Below, one piece after another: positions 6,616 to 8,125 of a DNA stretch of 8,125 bases; within the stretch, counting starts at the first letter, position 1, and every line of letters starts with the position of its first letter. Source of the DNA: Cellvibrio sp. (lineage in GTDB: Bacteria; Pseudomonadota; Gammaproteobacteria; Pseudomonadales; Cellvibrionaceae); NCBI GenBank assembly GCA_003524365.1, contig DQHS01000242.1, positions 9,916 through 18,040 of the forward strand. The letters are read 5' to 3'. The notes beneath the pieces were generated by a model. It was not told the DNA's origin, made no database searches, and saw nothing but the letters and a program-made list of their open reading frames with translations. The translations under genes were made by a program, and so were the position numbers.

Positions 6616-6650
6616 TCGCCATAACATGAAAGTGTTTATGGCGATTTTTT
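6616..6650 (+). terminator. Intrinsic terminator of deaD
   Basis: TCGCCATAA (6616-6624) and TTATGGCGA (6636-6644) form a perfect 9-bp stem with an 11-nt loop, followed at once by T6 (6645-6650). It lies 73 nt after the deaD stop. Its T-tract overlaps the stop codon of the converging TonB-like gene. On the minus strand no T-tract follows the stem, so it should act only on deaD transcripts. Confidence 0.88.
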
Positions 6651-7416
6651 ATTCATCAAACCGTAATTTTCCATTCACATCCTCGTTTACCCGTTCCATC
6701 ATCTTTTCACTTTCTGATTTGCCGCCGCAGGCTACGAAATACCAATTTCTGGGTGCGCCGATTTTTGTGTCAGCAGGAGATCTCATACAGCCACCAGGTG
6801 ACTTCACTATTGTTGCACCTGCGGGATCGGTAAACGTTTGCAAAATTGAATCTTCAATCCGGGCAAGTTTTGGCTTATTAGCCTCCTCGCTCAATCGTGC
6901 GCGCAAACCTGGATGAAACACGTTTTCTGCTATTGGTGCCGTTGCCTGAGAATTCGATTGCACATTGTGACCTTCAACAATCTCTGCGAGCTCTTGCGAT
7001 GTTAAAGGCTCGATGATCAATCGAGCGGCTGATTGACCCTCGCGCGGCTTTTCAGTCGGTGTGATTTCCGTGGCCGGAACAGGAGAAGCAATAACTTCCT
7101 TCTCAACTTCCGGCGCAACTTGAAGCTCGCTGATCTCTTCCATCGCTATTTCAGGCACCGTATCAAGCTTTTTAGGCTGTAGTTGTACCAAATCAATACG
7201 GAGTGTTTGAGCTGAACTTGACTTGAGATAAGATTGTTTATCGCTGACGTTGAACAGTAGAAATGAAAGATGCAACAGCAAGGATAAAAGCAGTGCAACC
7301 CACAGGAGTGATGATTGTGGATTGCGAGCAGGCTCAACCGATTCCAGAGCGGAATCGGTAGTAAGTGTTAGATGGGAAAAATCAACTTCCCTGAATTCAG
7401 GAATGCTAGCCAACAT
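6649..7416 (-). CDS. TonB-like inner-membrane-anchored periplasmic protein with atypical C-terminus
   Basis: A 255-residue protein with a 36-residue cytoplasmic N-terminus, one membrane segment (about 37-55, LLWVALLLSLLLHLSFLLF) and a periplasmic remainder. The membrane helix carries S45-x3-H49, the spacing of the SxxxH motif that TonB needs to couple to ExbB/ExbD. After an IDLVQLQPKK segment (74-83) comes a Pro/Glu/Lys-rich stretch (about 85-125), as in TonB linkers. The C-terminal part (about 160-255) lacks the TonB YP signature; instead it has FHPGLRARL (167-175), IEDSILQTFTDPAG (187-200) and two cysteines, C210 and C230, that could form a disulfide. No exbB, exbD or receptor gene is in the window. 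No clear Shine-Dalgarno precedes ATG 7416, but a stop at 7453-7455 and the absence of other starts support it. It may be a divergent TonB-family transducer or another periplasm-spanning scaffold. Confidence 0.7.
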   Translation of the reverse strand: MLASIPEFREVDFSHLTLTTDSALESVEPARNPQSSLLWVALLLSLLLHLSFLLFNVSDKQSYLKSSSAQTLRIDLVQLQPKKLDTVPEIAMEEISELQVAPEVEKEVIASPVPATEITPTEKPREGQSAARLIIEPLTSQELAEIVEGHNVQSNSQATAPIAENVFHPGLRARLSEEANKPKLARIEDSILQTFTDPAGATIVKSPGGCMRSPADTKIGAPRNWYFVACGGKSESEKMMERVNEDVNGKLRFDE

Positions 7417-7529
7417 GCTTGTAGTGCCAGAAAAAGTGCCAGTGATAAAAACTTATCTCTAGACCCAAGCAGTGACTATTAGTTCAGCAGACGTACTACA
7501 AGAGACATTTACTACCTCAGACGAACGGA
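7417..7529. other. Intergenic region with a short direct repeat before the TonB-like gene
   Basis: This 113-bp gap probably holds the promoter of the TonB-like gene. AGTGCCAG occurs twice, at 7423-7430 and 7435-7442, start to start 12 bp apart, just upstream of the start codon. GATAA/TTATC arms at 7443-7456 form a small hairpin. No convincing terminator for the upstream 93-residue gene and no clear -35/-10 pair were found. Confidence 0.4.
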
Positions 7530-7811
7530 TTACTCATCAAACATCTGAATCATATAGCCATCTTTCAGTGCTTCTGCCATAGCTTTATCGGCAGCAATCA
7601 CACGCGGGTCGCTAGTGAGATTACTCGGCACCAGCTTGCGGTTTTCGATTTGGATTTCGATAAAACCAGCGCGCATTAAATAGAGTTTACACAAATGCTC
7701 GGCACCGAATAAATCTTTGAAATTGATGTAAACAATAAAAGGCACCATTTGGCCTTCTTTAATATCGTCGAAGGCTTTTTTGGCACGACCATTGGCGGAG
7801 AAGATGTACAT
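7530..7811 (-). CDS. Small conserved-looking hypothetical protein downstream of rapA
   Basis: A 93-residue soluble protein that I cannot assign to a named family. It begins MYIFSANGRAKKAFDDI, has a hydrophobic central strand region (MVPFIVYINFKD), a helix with EHLCKLYLMRAGF (residues about 38-50) and an acidic end (MIQMFDE). The alternating strand and helix pattern suggests a small alpha/beta domain. There is no signal peptide or membrane segment. The ATG has AAGGA 7 nt upstream and lies 19 nt after the rapA stop, so co-transcription with rapA is likely. A role beside RNA polymerase is possible from context only. Confidence 0.85.
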   Translation of the reverse strand: MYIFSANGRAKKAFDDIKEGQMVPFIVYINFKDLFGAEHLCKLYLMRAGFIEIQIENRKLVPSNLTSDPRVIAADKAMAEALKDGYMIQMFDE

Positions 7812-7830
7812 ACTGTGTTCCTTTATGAAA

Positions 7831-8125
7831 TTAGATAGTCATTACTACACGCAATGCATCCAACCGAATCTTGGCCTGGGACAAAAAGTGTTGGCTGGCC
7901 GCTAAACGCTGCTGCAAATAATCAATCTCTTCCTGGCGCACATTCGGGTTCACCGCTTTCAGCGCTTTCATGCGCGCCAGCTCGCCGTTTAATTGCTCGC
8001 TTACTTTCGCTTGGGCTTCAGCAATTAATTCGGTTTGTTTTGCGGCGGTAATTTCTTCGGCTTTCTGCACCATGGTTGTCAAGGTCGGACGCGCGTGGCG
8101 CACGAGATCTTGGGCATTATTGCGC
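7831..8125 (-). CDS. rapA: RNA polymerase-associated ATPase RapA, C-terminal fragment (5' part beyond window)
   Basis: The open frame enters at the right edge and ends at TAA 7833-7831; about 97 codons are visible. The segment ELARMKALKAVNPNVRQEEIDYL and the ending AKIRLDALRVVM match the C-terminus of RapA (HepA), where E. coli has ELSRLEALRAVNPNIR and a final LDALRLIV. RapA is a Swi2/Snf2-type ATPase bound to RNA polymerase that promotes polymerase recycling after transcription. Only the helical C-terminal region is present, so the ATPase motifs cannot be checked. The 93-residue gene follows after 19 nt. Confidence 0.93.
   Translation of the reverse strand, partial: RNNAQDLVRHARPTLTTMVQKAEEITAAKQTELIAEAQAKVSEQLNGELARMKALKAVNPNVRQEEIDYLQQRLAASQHFLSQAKIRLDALRVVMTI

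Overview
The window reads as a chromosomal stretch of a gammaproteobacterium. The DeaD and RapA proteins are close to the enterobacterial and pseudomonad forms. Moderate G+C and the mix of small conserved hypotheticals suggest a Cellvibrionaceae-like organism such as Cellvibrio; this is an inference from overall character, not a database match. No tRNA, rRNA, CRISPR array, insertion sequence or phage gene was recognised.

Layout. From 1 to 3959 all genes are on the minus strand. Read in transcription order they are: a protein with two winged-helix-like repeats and a PD-(D/E)XK-nuclease-like C-terminus (3959-3117); a HIT-family nucleotide hydrolase or transferase 45 nt downstream (3071-2652); a secreted YfaP/DUF2135-like protein with C-terminal TPRs (2548-1361); a perfect 11-bp inverted repeat; an orphan CbiM-like membrane protein (1284-574); and, 12 nt further on, the start of a soluble, probably all-helical protein that runs off the left edge (561-1). 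A roughly 730-bp region with no convincing gene (3960-4691) separates this block from deaD (4692-6542, plus strand). It holds direct repeats and several small hairpins, and probably contains the promoter and a long structured leader of deaD. After deaD there are two hairpins, the second an intrinsic terminator.

The right part is again on the minus strand and converges on deaD. It starts with the C-terminal end of rapA (entering from the right edge to 7831). Next, 19 nt downstream, is a 93-residue conserved-looking hypothetical (7811-7530). After a 113-bp gap comes an inner-membrane-anchored, TonB-like protein with an SxxxH transmembrane motif but an unfamiliar two-cysteine C-terminal domain (7416-6649).

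How it fits together. deaD (cold-adapted RNA unwinding, ribosome assembly, mRNA turnover) and rapA (RNA polymerase recycling) are housekeeping RNA-metabolism genes. The other genes look like lineage-specific envelope or nucleotide-handling accessories. The most unusual items are the winged-helix/nuclease-like protein paired with the HIT gene, the orphan TonB-like protein, the orphan CbiM-like protein coupled to the left-edge gene, and the structured region upstream of deaD. None amounts to a clear defence or mobile system on the evidence available here.
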